The notes beneath the pieces are model-generated. The model made no database searches. It worked only from the letters and a program-made list of their open reading frames with translations, and had not been told where the DNA came from. The position numbers and the translations under genes are program-made. Shown piece by piece: positions 55,403-64,000 of a stretch of 64,000 nucleotides of DNA. The stretch is taken from NCBI RefSeq assembly GCF_003837805.1, contig NZ_RQIT01000004.1, forward strand, positions 186,001 to 250,000, read 5' to 3'. The stretch is from Bradyrhizobium sp. RP6. Lineage in GTDB: Bacteria; Pseudomonadota; Alphaproteobacteria; Rhizobiales; Xanthobacteraceae. Numbering within the stretch: the first letter of the stretch is position 1; each line of letters begins with the position of its first letter.

Positions 55403-55810
55403 TCAGCTCCGCCACGGCTTTAGCGTATGAATCTGCCAACGGCCACGGCTGCTTTGGCAACCGGCGCCCTGCAGCCAGCTTTCGGTGCTGCCGTTGACGT
55501 AGCTCGCCAGGAAGTCGCGGCATCTGCGTCCGTCCTCGGCGGCATAGGACTGGGCGATCGGCGTCACCGAGCCGCGCGCCCCGGTCTCGGGATTCTCCCA
55601 GTGCTGGCTGGAATCCTTGTCGCCCTTGCTGAGCACGTCGGAGGCGGCATTGCGCGCGAAGGCGAGATCGGTCTCGGTCGGCGCCGCGTCTCTCGCCGGC
55701 CCCGCGATCGAGCCGGTGAGATCGCTGTCGTCAGTTTTAACGTAGGCATTCGTGTCGTTGCGGGAGAAGCTGCAGCCGCCGGCGCCGAGCCCGATCAGAA
55801 TCATCGTCAT
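55403..55810 (-). CDS. RT0821/Lpp0805-like surface lipoprotein
   Basis: 135 residues from the ATG at 55810; an upstream start at 55966 is possible but longer than expected. ILIGLGAGGC is a lipobox, giving a lipid-modified Cys near residue 12. The mature part (GSVTPIAQSYAAEDGRRC and WLQGAGCQSSRGRWQI) matches the alphaproteobacterial surface-antigen family, with two conserved Cys. Function unknown; envelope. Divergent from pdxH. Confidence 0.75.
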   Translation of the reverse strand: MTMILIGLGAGGCSFSRNDTNAYVKTDDSDLTGSIAGPARDAAPTETDLAFARNAASDVLSKGDKDSSQHWENPETGARGSVTPIAQSYAAEDGRRCRDFLASYVNGSTESWLQGAGCQSSRGRWQIHTLKPWRS

Positions 55811-55923
55811 GACGAGGCCGGAGGGCCGGATCGCCGATAGGCCAACGCGTTCCCATGCCCTATATAGGGCGGTAGCGGACAAGGACGCATTTTGGGCCGC
55901 GGGACGCAACTCGGACTCCAGAC

Positions 55924-56565
55924 ATGACCGACACGACCTCGATGAAACACCAGACATCCTTAACATCCGGTGATTTCACCGCCGCCGACGAGCCATTTGC
56001 GCTGTTCGAGGCCTGGCTGAACGAGGCGACCAAGAGCGAGCCGAACGATCCGAATGCCATGGCGCTCGCAACCGTCGACCCTGACGGGCTGCCTGACGTC
56101 CGCATGGTGCTGATGAAGGGCTTCGATACCGAAGGTTTCGTCTTCTACAGCCACATCGCCAGCCAGAAGGGCCGCGAACTCGCCGCAAATCCTAAGGCAG
56201 CGTTACTCTTTCACTGGAAGTCGCTGCGCCGTCAGGTCCGCATCCGCGGCAACGTGACGCCGGTGACCGACACCGAGGCCGACGCCTATTTCGCCACCCG
56301 CCCCAAGCAGGCCCAGATCGGTGCCTGGGCGAGCAAGCAGTCGCAGGAGCTGGAGAGCCGCTTCGCCTTCGAGCAGGCCATCGCCAAGGTCGCAGCCAGA
56401 TATGTCATCGGCGAAGTGCCGCGTCCGCCGGGCTGGAGCGGCTGGCGCATCACGCCGCTGCGCATCGAATTCTGGCACGACCGCCCCTTCCGTCTGCACG
56501 ACCGTATCGAATTTCGCCGTGACGCCGCCGACCAGAAATGGTCCAAGACGCGGATGTACCCTTGA
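55924..56565 (+). CDS. pdxH: Pyridoxamine 5'-phosphate oxidase
   Basis: 213 residues. [20 protein letters not shown] (FMN contacts), [40 protein letters not shown] and [20 protein letters not shown] are the family landmarks. It oxidises PNP and PMP to pyridoxal phosphate with FMN. Divergent from the lipoprotein gene; an SDR gene follows 44 bp later. Confidence 0.96.
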   Translation: MTDTTSMKHQTSLTSGDFTAADEPFALFEAWLNEATKSEPNDPNAMALATVDPDGLPDVRMVLMKGFDTEGFVFYSHIASQKGRELAANPKAALLFHWKSLRRQVRIRGNVTPVTDTEADAYFATRPKQAQIGAWASKQSQELESRFAFEQAIAKVAARYVIGEVPRPPGWSGWRITPLRIEFWHDRPFRLHDRIEFRRDAADQKWSKTRMYP

Positions 56566-56609
56566 TCCCCATGTTGAACCTTGCTTCGAGCTTTGGGCCG
56601 ACCTGAAAG

Positions 56610-57368
56610 ATGTCCATGCCGCATTCGTCCAACGCGCCGCGTCGTACGCTGCTCCTGACCGGAGCAAGCCGCGGCATCGGCCACGCCACCGTGATCCGCT
56701 TTTCCTCGGCGGGATGGCGCGTCATCACCTGCTCGCGGCATCCCTTCCCGGAGGACTGCCCGTGGGACGCGGGGCCCGAGGACCACATCCAGGTCGACCT
56801 TGGCAATCCCCAGGACACTGCGCGCGCGATCTCCGAAATCCGCAACCGGCTCGAGGGCGGCACGCTGCATGCTCTGGTCAACAACGCCGCGATCTCGCCG
56901 AAGGGCCCGGGCGGCTCCCGACTCGGCTCCGTCGACACCGACCTCGACACCTGGACGCATGTCTTCCATGTCAACTTCTTCGCGCCGATCATGATCGCAC
57001 GCGGGCTGATCGAGGAATTGAAGGCGGCCAGGGGCTCGGTCGTCAACGTCACCTCGATCGCGGGCTCGCGCGTGCACCCCTTCGCGGGCGCCGCCTACGC
57101 CACCTCGAAGGCGGCGCTCGCCTCGCTGACGCGCGAGATGGCCTCCGACTTCGGCCGCGTCGGCGTGCGCGTCAACGCAATCGCCCCGGGCGAGATCGAC
57201 ACCTCGATCCTGTCGCCAGGCACCGAGAAGATCGTCGAGCAGCAGATCCCGATGCACCGCCTCGGCACGCCCGACGAAGTGGCAAAAATCATCTACGTGC
57301 TGTGCACGGACACCAGCTCTTACGTCAACGGCGCCGAAATCCACATCAACGGCGGCCAGCACGTTTAG
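56610..57368 (+). CDS. Short-chain dehydrogenase/reductase
   Basis: 252 residues. The NAD(P) loop is LTGASRGIGHAT (TGxxxGIG), followed by VNNAAISP (N-terminal NNA) and the active-site YATSKAALASLT (Tyr-x3-Lys) after a Ser in NVTSIAGS. The C-terminal GGQHV and the absence of extra domains place it among classical SDRs. Substrate unknown. It lies on the same strand 44 bp after pdxH. Confidence 0.9.
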   Translation: MSMPHSSNAPRRTLLLTGASRGIGHATVIRFSSAGWRVITCSRHPFPEDCPWDAGPEDHIQVDLGNPQDTARAISEIRNRLEGGTLHALVNNAAISPKGPGGSRLGSVDTDLDTWTHVFHVNFFAPIMIARGLIEELKAARGSVVNVTSIAGSRVHPFAGAAYATSKAALASLTREMASDFGRVGVRVNAIAPGEIDTSILSPGTEKIVEQQIPMHRLGTPDEVAKIIYVLCTDTSSYVNGAEIHINGGQHV

Positions 57369-57376
57369 CGGTGAGC

Positions 57377-57476
57377 GTCATTCCGGGGCGATGCGAAGCA
57401 CCGAACTCCGATGCGCCCTTGCGCATACGAGAATCTCGAAATTCCGGGTTCGGTCCTGCGGACGACCCGGAATGAC
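57377..57476. repeat. GTCATTCCGGG palindromic repeat, 100-bp copy
   Basis: Outer arms GTCATTCCGGG / CCCGGAATGAC, with inner palindromes around GAGAATCTC and CCGGGTTCGGTCC-type segments. It lies just after the SDR stop and may also act as a transcript end. Confidence 0.8.
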
Positions 57477-57575
57477 GGATGAATTGATCAGCTGATTTCG
57501 CCGTAGCTTGGGCCGGAAGTCAGGCGATCCAGACAACGCCGCCGCAAGGCCTGGATCGCCCTTACCTTCCGTTCC

Positions 57576-57794
57576 TCAATCGAGTCGAATCCGACGCGAC
57601 CTCTCGCGCGGCCGCGGAGCGGCCGTGCTGAATGCAGTCGAGCAGTCGTCGTCGTTCTCACCATCGAGCAGCGGAGCACCACAGTGCCGGCACATGCGTG
57701 CCGACATCGACGGCGCCTTGCCGCTCGCCACGACCTGACGATAGTTCGCCAGATCGATGACGTTGCGGGGCGACGTTATGTGTTTTTCAACCAT
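57576..57794 (-). CDS. Small zinc-ribbon-like protein
   Basis: 72 residues. VEKHITSPRNVIDLANYRQV precedes a half zinc ribbon, MCRHCGAPLLDGENDDDC, with Cys pairs that could bind zinc as a dimer or with the later Cys. An Arg-rich tail (RPRERSRRIRLD) suggests nucleic-acid contact. I believe this is a small conserved rhizobial hypothetical protein, but that is recollection by pattern. Confidence 0.6.
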   Translation of the reverse strand: MVEKHITSPRNVIDLANYRQVVASGKAPSMSARMCRHCGAPLLDGENDDDCSTAFSTAAPRPRERSRRIRLD

Positions 57795-57995
57795 GGCTGT
57801 TCCTCGCGGCTACGCACTGCTTATCGCAGACAAGTTTCGCGCAAACGTTCAGCCCACCGCTCAAATTTTACCGGAGGAATTGCGGCACAACGCGGACATC
57901 ACCGCGCCGCCTCAATCCCGATCTATTCTGCGACACGATCCACCGTGTCTCTGCGAGCGGCGAAAGGTCTCGGTAGGGATTTTTGCTCGAGACTC

Positions 57996-58973
57996 CTACA
58001 GCCACTTCTTCCATTTGAAGATCCAGTACGGGACGACCGCGGCGATCAGCATCATCACCAGCGCCATCGGATAGCCGTGCACCCATTCGAGTTCCGGCAT
58101 CACCTTGAAGTTCATGCCGTAAACCGAGGCGATCAGCGTCGGCGGCATCAGAACGACGGCCATCACCGAGAACAACTTGATGATGTTGTTCTGCTCGAGA
58201 TTGACGACGCCGAGCATGGCGTCGAGCACGAAGGTGATCTTGTTGGAAAGATAGGAGGCGTGGTCGGTCAGCGAGGCGACGTCGCGCTGCATGGTCTTGA
58301 GCTGCTCGCGCATGTCCTTCGACCATTTCACGCCCTCGACCACCGCGGACAGGAACGTCACGACGCGACCGATCGACACCAGACTCTCGCGAACCTTCGA
58401 GGTCAAATCGCCTTTGCGGCCGATCGAGATCAGGATCTGGGAGTACCTTTTTGCCTGCCCATGGCGCTCGCTCTCGGGCTCGAAGATGTCATGCGAGACC
58501 TGGTCGATCTCGGCGCCGCATCGCTCCAGAATGTCCGCGCAGCGGTCGATCACCGCGTCCAGCAGCTCCATCAGCACCATCTCGCCGGTGATCGAAGGCG
58601 TGCAGGAGCGGGAGAGCTTGGCCTCGACCAGGGCGAACGGCTTCGGCAGGTCGTACCGCACCGTCACCAGGCGGTGGTCGCCGAGGATGAACGTCACCGC
58701 CGTGGTCCTGGGCATGTCGGTATCGGAGTGGCACATCAGCGTCGCAGTCATGTAACGCGCGCCGTTCTCCATGTAGAGGCGGCTGGAGATCTCGATCTCC
58801 TGCATGTCTTCCCGGGTCGGGATCGCGATGCCCGCGAGCCGCTCCACCGCCTTGTCCTCAGCCGCGGTCGGATTGACCAGGTCGATCCAGACCGCGTTCT
58901 CCGGCACGGCCGCAAGATCCTCGATGACAGCCTTCTTGAGGGCGGACTCCGAGGGAACAAATACCGAAAACAT
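57996..58973 (-). CDS. corA: CorA-family magnesium transporter
   Basis: 325 residues. Acidic N-terminal cytoplasmic domain, long stalk helix (KRYSQILISIGRKGDLTSKV), then two C-terminal TM helices with the selectivity motif YGMNF between them and a basic end (FKWKKWL). It carries Mg2+, and possibly Co2+ or Ni2+, into the cell as a pentamer. Single gene, divergent from the L,D-transpeptidase. Confidence 0.94.
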   Translation of the reverse strand: MFSVFVPSESALKKAVIEDLAAVPENAVWIDLVNPTAAEDKAVERLAGIAIPTREDMQEIEISSRLYMENGARYMTATLMCHSDTDMPRTTAVTFILGDHRLVTVRYDLPKPFALVEAKLSRSCTPSITGEMVLMELLDAVIDRCADILERCGAEIDQVSHDIFEPESERHGQAKRYSQILISIGRKGDLTSKVRESLVSIGRVVTFLSAVVEGVKWSKDMREQLKTMQRDVASLTDHASYLSNKITFVLDAMLGVVNLEQNNIIKLFSVMAVVLMPPTLIASVYGMNFKVMPELEWVHGYPMALVMMLIAAVVPYWIFKWKKWL

Positions 58974-59304
58974 GAAAAGCTCCAGAGATCCTGCGACAGC
59001 CAGCCCTTAGCGCGATTCTGGCAGGTTCACGATGACAACAACATTAACGGAGCGTTTGGACTTGTGGCGATCCGAGGCTCAACTGTGACACGGAATCGAC
59101 AGTTCGGCGTATCCAGCCGAAAAACCCGCACAACACCGCAAATTTTGCGGCAGAAAAGCCACAGCTGGGCTCTCGTAGCGCGGGAAAAGCCCTTCAGAGC
59201 TGGAATTGTGGCAGATTTCAACGATAATGAGATTAACGGAGTCGAGGAACTTGGGCGTCAAGCTCAAGCCTTCCGCACGGTATTGTTTTGATTGGAACCA
59301 AACC
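58974..59304. other. Divergent intergenic region between corA and L,D-transpeptidase gene
   Basis: About 330 bp carrying both promoters. A 15-bp palindrome (CCGCAAA-T-TTTGCGG, 59136-59150) is a possible regulator site. No gene supported; no Mg-sensor RNA recognised. Confidence 0.5.
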
Positions 59305-59991
59305 ATGTCGTCGCTGAAAGTTATGTTGGGGATTTTGGCCGCCGGCCTGATGCTGTCGGGCTGCATGCAGGCCACTCACTATGAGGCGACCGACACCAAG
59401 GCCTTCAAGCCGAAGGACAAGGAACTCCTCGCCAAGGTCAGATACGAGAACACCCCGGTCGCAGAGCCGTTCCGCCGCGCCATCGTCGAATACCACCGCA
59501 AGGAATCGCCGGGCTCGATCGTGGTCGATTCCGACAACCATTACCTCTATTACGTGCTCGATGGCGGCAAGGCGATCCGCTACGGCATCACCGTTGGCGA
59601 AGAGGCCATGGCCTGGTCGGGCATCGCCAAGGTGGGCAGCAAGACCGAGTGGCCGGCCTGGCACCCCACCCCCGGCGAAATTTCGCGTCTGGGCGTGCCG
59701 ACCTATGTCGCCCCCGGCCCGGACAATCCGATGGGCTCCCGCGCGCTGTACCTCTATTCAGGCGGCAAGGACACGCTGTTCCGCATCCACGGCACCAACC
59801 AGCCGGAATATATCGGCGCCTCGATCTCGTCGGGCTGCATCCGCCTGACCAACGAGGACGCGATCGATCTCTATGATCGCGTCAAGGTTGGCACCCTGGT
59901 CGTGGTGCTCGAGCCCAAGCACGGCGACTCGCCGTACAATTCGCGACTGGCGCTCGGCAACAGCCAAACCGGCCAGGCGGCCAGCTACTGA
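59305..59991 (+). CDS. L,D-transpeptidase (YkuD) lipoprotein
   Basis: 228 residues from the ATG at 59305. LMLSGC is a lipobox, so it is anchored in the envelope. The YkuD core (about 70-205) ends with HGTNQPEYIG and SSGCIRLTNEDA, giving the catalytic His and Cys. It makes 3-3 cross-links in peptidoglycan or attaches proteins to it. Followed by a terminator shared with the convergent extensin-like gene. Confidence 0.93.
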   Translation: MSSLKVMLGILAAGLMLSGCMQATHYEATDTKAFKPKDKELLAKVRYENTPVAEPFRRAIVEYHRKESPGSIVVDSDNHYLYYVLDGGKAIRYGITVGEEAMAWSGIAKVGSKTEWPAWHPTPGEISRLGVPTYVAPGPDNPMGSRALYLYSGGKDTLFRIHGTNQPEYIGASISSGCIRLTNEDAIDLYDRVKVGTLVVVLEPKHGDSPYNSRLALGNSQTGQAASY

Positions 59992-60013
59992 TCGCCTCCG
60001 ACCTCTGGACAAC

Positions 60014-60043
60014 AAAAGGCGCCGGTTTTACCGGCGCTTTTTT
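60014..60043. terminator. Bidirectional intrinsic terminator
   Basis: AAAAGGCGCCGG and CCGGCGCTTTTTT flank TTTTA. The right arm also encodes the last residues of the extensin-like protein, whose TAA lies in the loop, so the hairpin serves both converging genes. Confidence 0.9.
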
Positions 60044-61110
60044 GTTACCTGCTTGGACGATTGAGGCTTCTTGGCAGGAAGCGATTTCTCTTCAGGTGAA
60101 GACGATTTCTCCGCCGGCTCGTTGTCAGCACCTTCCTTCGCCTCTGGCTTGGCAGCGACCTCGCGTGGCGGCGCCTCCTCGGGGCGCTCCGCCGGCAATA
60201 GCGGGGCGATCTGCGGCAGCGGATCCCAGACGTTCCACTGGCAGATGCGGTAGTCGTTGCGCCGCTGCGCCAGGTCGAGATGAACGTGATCCTCATGGTA
60301 CCAGTCCGAGCCAGGACCGAGCACGGTGGAAAAGCGCGCGCAGACCGAGTGCAGTACACGCTCCCGAACGTCGCGCGACAGGGTGCGGTCGGTGAGGCCG
60401 ATCGACTGCCCATTGGCGAGCTTGATGGCGCGGATGTCGATGGCATTGGCCTTGCCGTGCTCGGACAGCAGTGCGCCAGCGACGCGGTTGCGGCCGCGGC
60501 ACTCGAAGGAATCGAAATTATCGAGGTCGCTGATGGGCGAGCCGAGGCTGGTGGCCACCGGCACCATGTCCTTGCGCAGCCAATCGGCGATCGCCGAGGC
60601 CATGGTGCAGCGAAGGATGGCCGCCGGCTTGACCGTTACCTTGCGCTTGTCCGGCAGCACGACCGCTTCCAGCCGCACCAGATCCTCGCCGCCGCAGGCG
60701 CCGGGGCCGCGGATGTCCGGGATCGAGGGCGCGATCGCGATGTCCTCCGTCAGTGCGAGGCGGCAGGCTGAGGCCTGTTTCTCGGGTGGCGGCGCAGCCT
60801 CGGCAGGTTTTCCGGCGCTCGGCTGATCGGAAGACGGCTTTCCCGCGGCCTCCGGCGGAGCCTCGTCAGAAGCTTTCGGCGCCTCCTCGGGACGGGGTCT
60901 CGGTAAGGGGATCTTGACGGAATGAACCACCGCACGCGGCCGTGGTGCGACAAAGCCAAAGATGTCCATCGGCGCACCATGTTTTCGCGCCTCTGCCCTC
61001 TCGGGGGGCACAAGCAACAGCCCGAGCGCGGCGGTAACCATTGCCGCGCCGACGGACATATAGCCGCGACAAGACCATTTGCGGCGAAAGTCCAGCACGC
61101 TAAAAGTCAT
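60028..61110 (-). CDS. Extensin-family (ExtensinC) envelope protein
   Basis: 360 residues from the ATG at 61110; an upstream ATG at 61143 is less likely. An N-terminal membrane or signal segment (about 20-36, VGAAMVTAALGLLLVP) and a Pro/Ala-rich linker precede the extensin-like C-terminal domain: ACRLALTEDIAIAP, ILRCTMASAIADWL, FECRGRNRVAGALLSEHGKA and WYHEDHVHLDLAQR with His/Asp residues like a peptidase metal site. Probably periplasmic and cell-wall linked. Confidence 0.88.
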   Translation of the reverse strand: MTFSVLDFRRKWSCRGYMSVGAAMVTAALGLLLVPPERAEARKHGAPMDIFGFVAPRPRAVVHSVKIPLPRPRPEEAPKASDEAPPEAAGKPSSDQPSAGKPAEAAPPPEKQASACRLALTEDIAIAPSIPDIRGPGACGGEDLVRLEAVVLPDKRKVTVKPAAILRCTMASAIADWLRKDMVPVATSLGSPISDLDNFDSFECRGRNRVAGALLSEHGKANAIDIRAIKLANGQSIGLTDRTLSRDVRERVLHSVCARFSTVLGPGSDWYHEDHVHLDLAQRRNDYRICQWNVWDPLPQIAPLLPAERPEEAPPREVAAKPEAKEGADNEPAEKSSSPEEKSLPAKKPQSSKQVTKKRR

Positions 61111-61175
61111 GACAAGTCTTTGGCCCAATGCTGAGAGCGACAACGCGCCCAGCGACTTTTCGGAGGAACGTCGGA

Positions 61176-62804
61176 ATGCTCGGTTTGATGCAAGATTGGC
61201 CCCTGCTCTGCCACCGGATCATCGAACACGCCGCCAGGATTCATGGCAAGCAGGAGGTGGTCACGCGCTCGGTGGAGGGACCGATCCACCGCACCAACTA
61301 CGCCGAGATCCACAAGCGCGCCCTCAAGGTCTCGCAGATGCTGGAACGAGACGGCATCAAGCTCGGCGACCGGGTCGCAACGATCGCCTGGAACACCTGG
61401 CGCCATCTCGAGGTCTGGTACGGCATCATGGGGATCGGCGCCATCTGCCACACGGTCAATCCGCGCCTTTTCCCGGAGCAGATCGCCTGGATCATCAATC
61501 ATGCGCAGGATCGCATCGTGATGACCGACATCACCTTCGTTCCGATCTTGGAGAAGATCGCCGACAAGCTGCCGAGCGTGGAGCGCTACGTCGTGCTCAC
61601 CGACAAGGCGCATATGCCCGAGACCACGCTGAAGAACGTGGTCGCCTACGAGGACTGGATCGCCGAGGCCGACGGCAAATTCAAATGGAAGGAGTTCGAC
61701 GAGAACACGGCAGCCGCGATGTGTTACACCTCCGGCACGACCGGCGATCCCAAGGGAGTGCTGTACTCGCATCGCTCCAACGTGTTGCACGCGCTGATGG
61801 CCAACAATGTCGACGCGCTCGGCACGAGCGCGTCCGAGACAATGCTGCCGGTGGTTCCGCTGTTCCATGCCAACAGCTGGGGCATCGCCTTTTCCGCGCC
61901 CTCGCAGGGCACCAAGCTGGTCATGCCCGGCGCCAAGCTGGACGGCGCCTCGGTCTATGAGCTGCTCTCGACCGAGAAGGTGACGCACACCGCGGGCGTG
62001 CCGACCGTGTGGCTGATGCTGCTTCAGCACATGGCCGCCAACAATCTCAAGCTGCCGGATCTGAAGATGGTGATCTGTGGCGGCTCGGCGATGCCGCGCT
62101 CGATGATCAAGGCCTTCCTCGACATGGGCTCCAACGTCCGTCACGCCTGGGGCATGACCGAGATGAGCCCGATCGGCAGCGTCGCGGCGCTGAAGCCTCC
62201 GTTCCACAATGCGACGGGCGATGCCAAGCTCGACGTGCTCCAGATGCAGGGTTATGCGCCCTTCGCGGTGCAGATGAAGATCACCGACGATGCCGGCAAG
62301 GAGCTGCCCTGGGACGGCAAAACCTTCGGCCGCCTCAAGGTCTCCGGGCCTGCCGTGGCCAAGGCCTATTACCGGGTCGACACCAACATCCTCGACGAGG
62401 AAGGCTTCTTCGACACCGGGGACGTCTCGACGATCGACGAGGACGGCTACATGCGGATCACCGACCGTTCCAAAGACGTGATCAAGTCCGGCGGCGAGTG
62501 GATCTCCTCGATCGACCTCGAAAACCTCGCAGTCGGCCATCCGGCCGTGGCCGAGGCCGCCGTGATCGGCGTATTCCACCCCAAATGGGACGAACGGCCG
62601 CTTCTGATCGTGCAGCTCAAGCAGGGCCAGCAGGCCACCCGCGAGGACATTCTCAAATACATGGAGGGCAAGATCGCCAAATGGTGGATGCCCGACGACG
62701 TTGCCTTCGTCGAAGGTATTCCGCATACGGCCACCGGCAAGATCCTGAAGACGGCGCTGCGCGACCAGTTCAAGGATTATCGCTTCCCGAACGCGGCGGC
62801 GTAA
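61176..62804 (+). CDS. Long-chain fatty-acid-CoA ligase family enzyme
   Basis: 542 residues from the ATG at 61176, with CGGAGG nine nucleotides upstream. AMP-binding core: [18 protein letters not shown] (P-loop), [32 protein letters not shown] and the catalytic Lys in [15 protein letters not shown]. This group activates medium- or long-chain fatty acids or related acids to acyl-CoA with ATP. It begins close to, and divergent from, the extensin-like gene. Ends 10 bp before a palindromic repeat. Confidence 0.92.
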   Translation: MLGLMQDWPLLCHRIIEHAARIHGKQEVVTRSVEGPIHRTNYAEIHKRALKVSQMLERDGIKLGDRVATIAWNTWRHLEVWYGIMGIGAICHTVNPRLFPEQIAWIINHAQDRIVMTDITFVPILEKIADKLPSVERYVVLTDKAHMPETTLKNVVAYEDWIAEADGKFKWKEFDENTAAAMCYTSGTTGDPKGVLYSHRSNVLHALMANNVDALGTSASETMLPVVPLFHANSWGIAFSAPSQGTKLVMPGAKLDGASVYELLSTEKVTHTAGVPTVWLMLLQHMAANNLKLPDLKMVICGGSAMPRSMIKAFLDMGSNVRHAWGMTEMSPIGSVAALKPPFHNATGDAKLDVLQMQGYAPFAVQMKITDDAGKELPWDGKTFGRLKVSGPAVAKAYYRVDTNILDEEGFFDTGDVSTIDEDGYMRITDRSKDVIKSGGEWISSIDLENLAVGHPAVAEAAVIGVFHPKWDERPLLIVQLKQGQQATREDILKYMEGKIAKWWMPDDVAFVEGIPHTATGKILKTALRDQFKDYRFPNAAA

Positions 62805-62814
62805 CACCCCACAC

Positions 62815-62894
62815 GTCATTCCGGGGCGATGGCAACGGCATCGAACCCGGAATCTCGAGATTCCGGGTTCGCCCTTCGGGCGCCCCGGAATGAC
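62815..62894. repeat. GTCATTCCGGG palindromic repeat, 80-bp copy
   Basis: Outer arms of 14 bp (GTCATTCCGGGGCG and its complement, ends 62815 and 62894). Inside, AACCCGGAATCTCGAGATTC starts a 28-bp perfect palindrome, followed by CGCCCTTCGGGCG. Clean structure of a mobile or structural repeat. Confidence 0.9.
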
Positions 62895-63002
62895 GGGCAC
62901 TCACCGTCCGTCTCCCTTGAATTTGCCGCCGCGCCGTGGTCTCAACAAACCATCGTCGCGCCAGATCGGCCGGCATCGCCAACCCCGGCAGAGCTTCACC
63001 CG

Positions 63003-63857
63003 ATGGCCCGCAGGTTTTCCGCTCCCTATCAGTCGGAGCCCGTGTCCAGCCTCGCGAACTGGGCGCGCAATCTGGCCGTGTTCGCGGTAGTGGCGGTGGT
63101 GGTGTCGGTCATCGTCGTGCGCTTCGATTTCCTGGAGCCGAAGCCGGCGCTTGCGACTTTCTTCGGCGGGCTCGCAATCACCAGCCTGTCGATCTTGTTC
63201 GGGCTCGCGGGCTTTGCCGCGATCTGGCAGAACGGCTCGCGGGGCTTGGCGCGCATCCTGCTCGCCTTCCTGATCGACGGGGCAATCCTCGCCTACCCCG
63301 CCTATCTGGCCTTTCAATATCGCAAGCTGCCGTCGATCTACGACATCACCACCGACCCGATCGATCCGCCGCGCTTCGACGCGCTGGCGCGCCTGCGCAC
63401 CGGCGAGGGCACCAACACTGCGGTCTATGCCGGCCTCTACTCGGCGGAGCAGCAGCGCCACTTCTATCCCGACATCGAGCCCGTCGAGCTCGAGATTTCC
63501 GCCGACCGCGCCTATGCAATCGCGCTCAAGCTTGTGCACAAACGCAAATGGCTCGTCATCGACGAGCGCGCGCCGCAGCCGCCGCGCCGCATCGGCCGCA
63601 TCGAGGCGGTGGCGCGCACGCCGATCATGGGTCTTCGCGAGGACGTTTCGATAAGAGTCGTGCCGGATGGCGATGATTCACGGGTCGATATGCGCTCCGC
63701 CTCGCGCAATTTCGACAGCGATCTCGGCAGCAACGCCGCGCGCATCAAGAAATTCATCGACGATCTCAACACCGCCGCCGATGCCGACGCGCTCAAGCCC
63801 GTGAAGAAGACGCCGGTCGCGCCGCCCAAGGCGCCGGCAAAGACGGTGAAAAAATAG
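63003..63857 (+). CDS. DUF1499 membrane protein
   Basis: 284 residues from the ATG at 63003; the longer frame from 62829 runs through the repeat and is rejected. Three membrane helices at about 20-42, 50-73 and 82-101, then the DUF1499 domain (SIYDITTDPIDPPRFDALAR, RTPIMGLREDVSIRVVPDGD, RSASRNFDSDLGSNAARIKK). A Lys/Pro/Ala-rich tail ends the protein. Function of the family unknown. Confidence 0.88.
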   Translation: MARRFSAPYQSEPVSSLANWARNLAVFAVVAVVVSVIVVRFDFLEPKPALATFFGGLAITSLSILFGLAGFAAIWQNGSRGLARILLAFLIDGAILAYPAYLAFQYRKLPSIYDITTDPIDPPRFDALARLRTGEGTNTAVYAGLYSAEQQRHFYPDIEPVELEISADRAYAIALKLVHKRKWLVIDERAPQPPRRIGRIEAVARTPIMGLREDVSIRVVPDGDDSRVDMRSASRNFDSDLGSNAARIKKFIDDLNTAADADALKPVKKTPVAPPKAPAKTVKK

Positions 63858-63864
63858 CGAACTG

Positions 63865-63922
63865 GCGAGTGGCGAATAGCGAATGGAGAAACGCAATTCG
63901 CCACTCCCTATTCGCCATTCGC
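63865..63922. repeat. Inverted repeat after the DUF1499 gene
   Basis: GCGAGTGGCGAATAG (63865-63879) and CTATTCGCCATTCGC (63908-63922) pair with one mismatch. GCGAATAGCGAAT-type repeats look like a second intergenic repeat family; this one may end both converging transcripts. Confidence 0.65.
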
Positions 63923-63924
63923 TC

Positions 63925-64000
63925 CTACGCCAGCCGATACGTCCCGCCGATCACGGGATCGCCATCGGTCGCGACCACCCCTCGCGCAACCAGGTCTTCG
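63925..64000 (-). CDS. C-terminal end of a gene running off the right edge
   Basis: The last 24 codons (ending VIGGTYRLA, stop at 63925-63927) read naturally on the minus strand, ATDGDPVIGG included. Too little is visible to name a family. Confidence 0.45.
   Translation of the reverse strand, partial: EDLVARGVVATDGDPVIGGTYRLA

Noticed and set aside
57684..59291. 535-codon plus-strand frame opposite corA
   Set aside because: His/Arg/Asp-rich antisense product; CorA on the minus strand has the GMN motif.
61107..62900. 597-codon minus-strand frame opposite the acyl-CoA synthetase
   Set aside because: Covers the antisense of a clear enzyme gene; no domain or ribosome site.

Overview
The window is high-GC alphaproteobacterial DNA, most likely from Bradyrhizobium or a near relative. 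The right-hand 35 kb carries a rhizobial type of housekeeping set: xseB-dxs, tlyA-rlmD, aroC / histidine phosphatase / fabI, a CbpA-type DnaJ, pdxH, corA and extensin-family genes. It also carries scattered palindromic repeats that begin and end in GTCATTCCGGG. The species call is inference, not a database result.

Positions 1 to about 28.8 kb are an accessory island. It ends at an intact tRNA-Gln(TTG) gene (28824-28898), with a large tyrosine recombinase gene reading away from the tRNA 3' end. Its other end is not visible and probably lies left of the window. The cargo looks like a defence and nuclease store. From left to right it holds: a large 5'-truncated protein with a PD-(D/E)XK-like C-terminus; a PIN-domain protein; a wrecked DUF3800-like gene; an HNH nuclease next to a SEC-C/TPR protein; a HEPN-like gene broken by a 7-bp tandem duplication; a second HNH nuclease; a DUF2130 coiled-coil protein; a Fic protein; a complete QatABCD anti-phage operon (11167-15852); a serine recombinase coupled to a WGR-domain gene with a complex inverted-repeat array upstream; an orphan protein resembling AbiTii C-terminal regions; small DNA-binding-like proteins; and a five-gene minus-strand operon (25193 to 19950).

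That five-gene operon is the best candidate for an undescribed system. It encodes a secreted SNase/Sunset nuclease, a four-TM coiled-coil protein, a membrane-anchored vWA-like protein, a four-TM protein with a MotA/ZorA-like layout and long helical tail, and a MotB/ZorB-like OmpA protein. It looks like a Zorya-type envelope motor pair with different partners; canonical ZorC, ZorD and ZorE are absent.

From 28.9 kb onward the DNA is ordinary backbone. It holds an acyl-CoA dehydrogenase, an MFS carrier, a periplasmic 5'-nucleotidase, an HDAC-like hydrolase, xseB, dxs (isoprenoid precursors), a deoxyribosyltransferase, two rRNA methyltransferases, and an Acg-like flavoprotein. A fluoride-resistance operon (45.5-48.1 kb) is headed by a fluoride riboswitch with a visible terminator/anti-terminator pair and runs MFS, two CrcB/Fluc subunits, DUF190. 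Then come clpS, a class III cyclase, aroC, a phosphatase, fabI, an ECF sigma / anti-sigma pair, dnaJ-like, pdxH, an SDR, corA, an L,D-transpeptidase, an extensin-family protein, an acyl-CoA synthetase and a DUF1499 protein. The right edge cuts one more gene on the minus strand.
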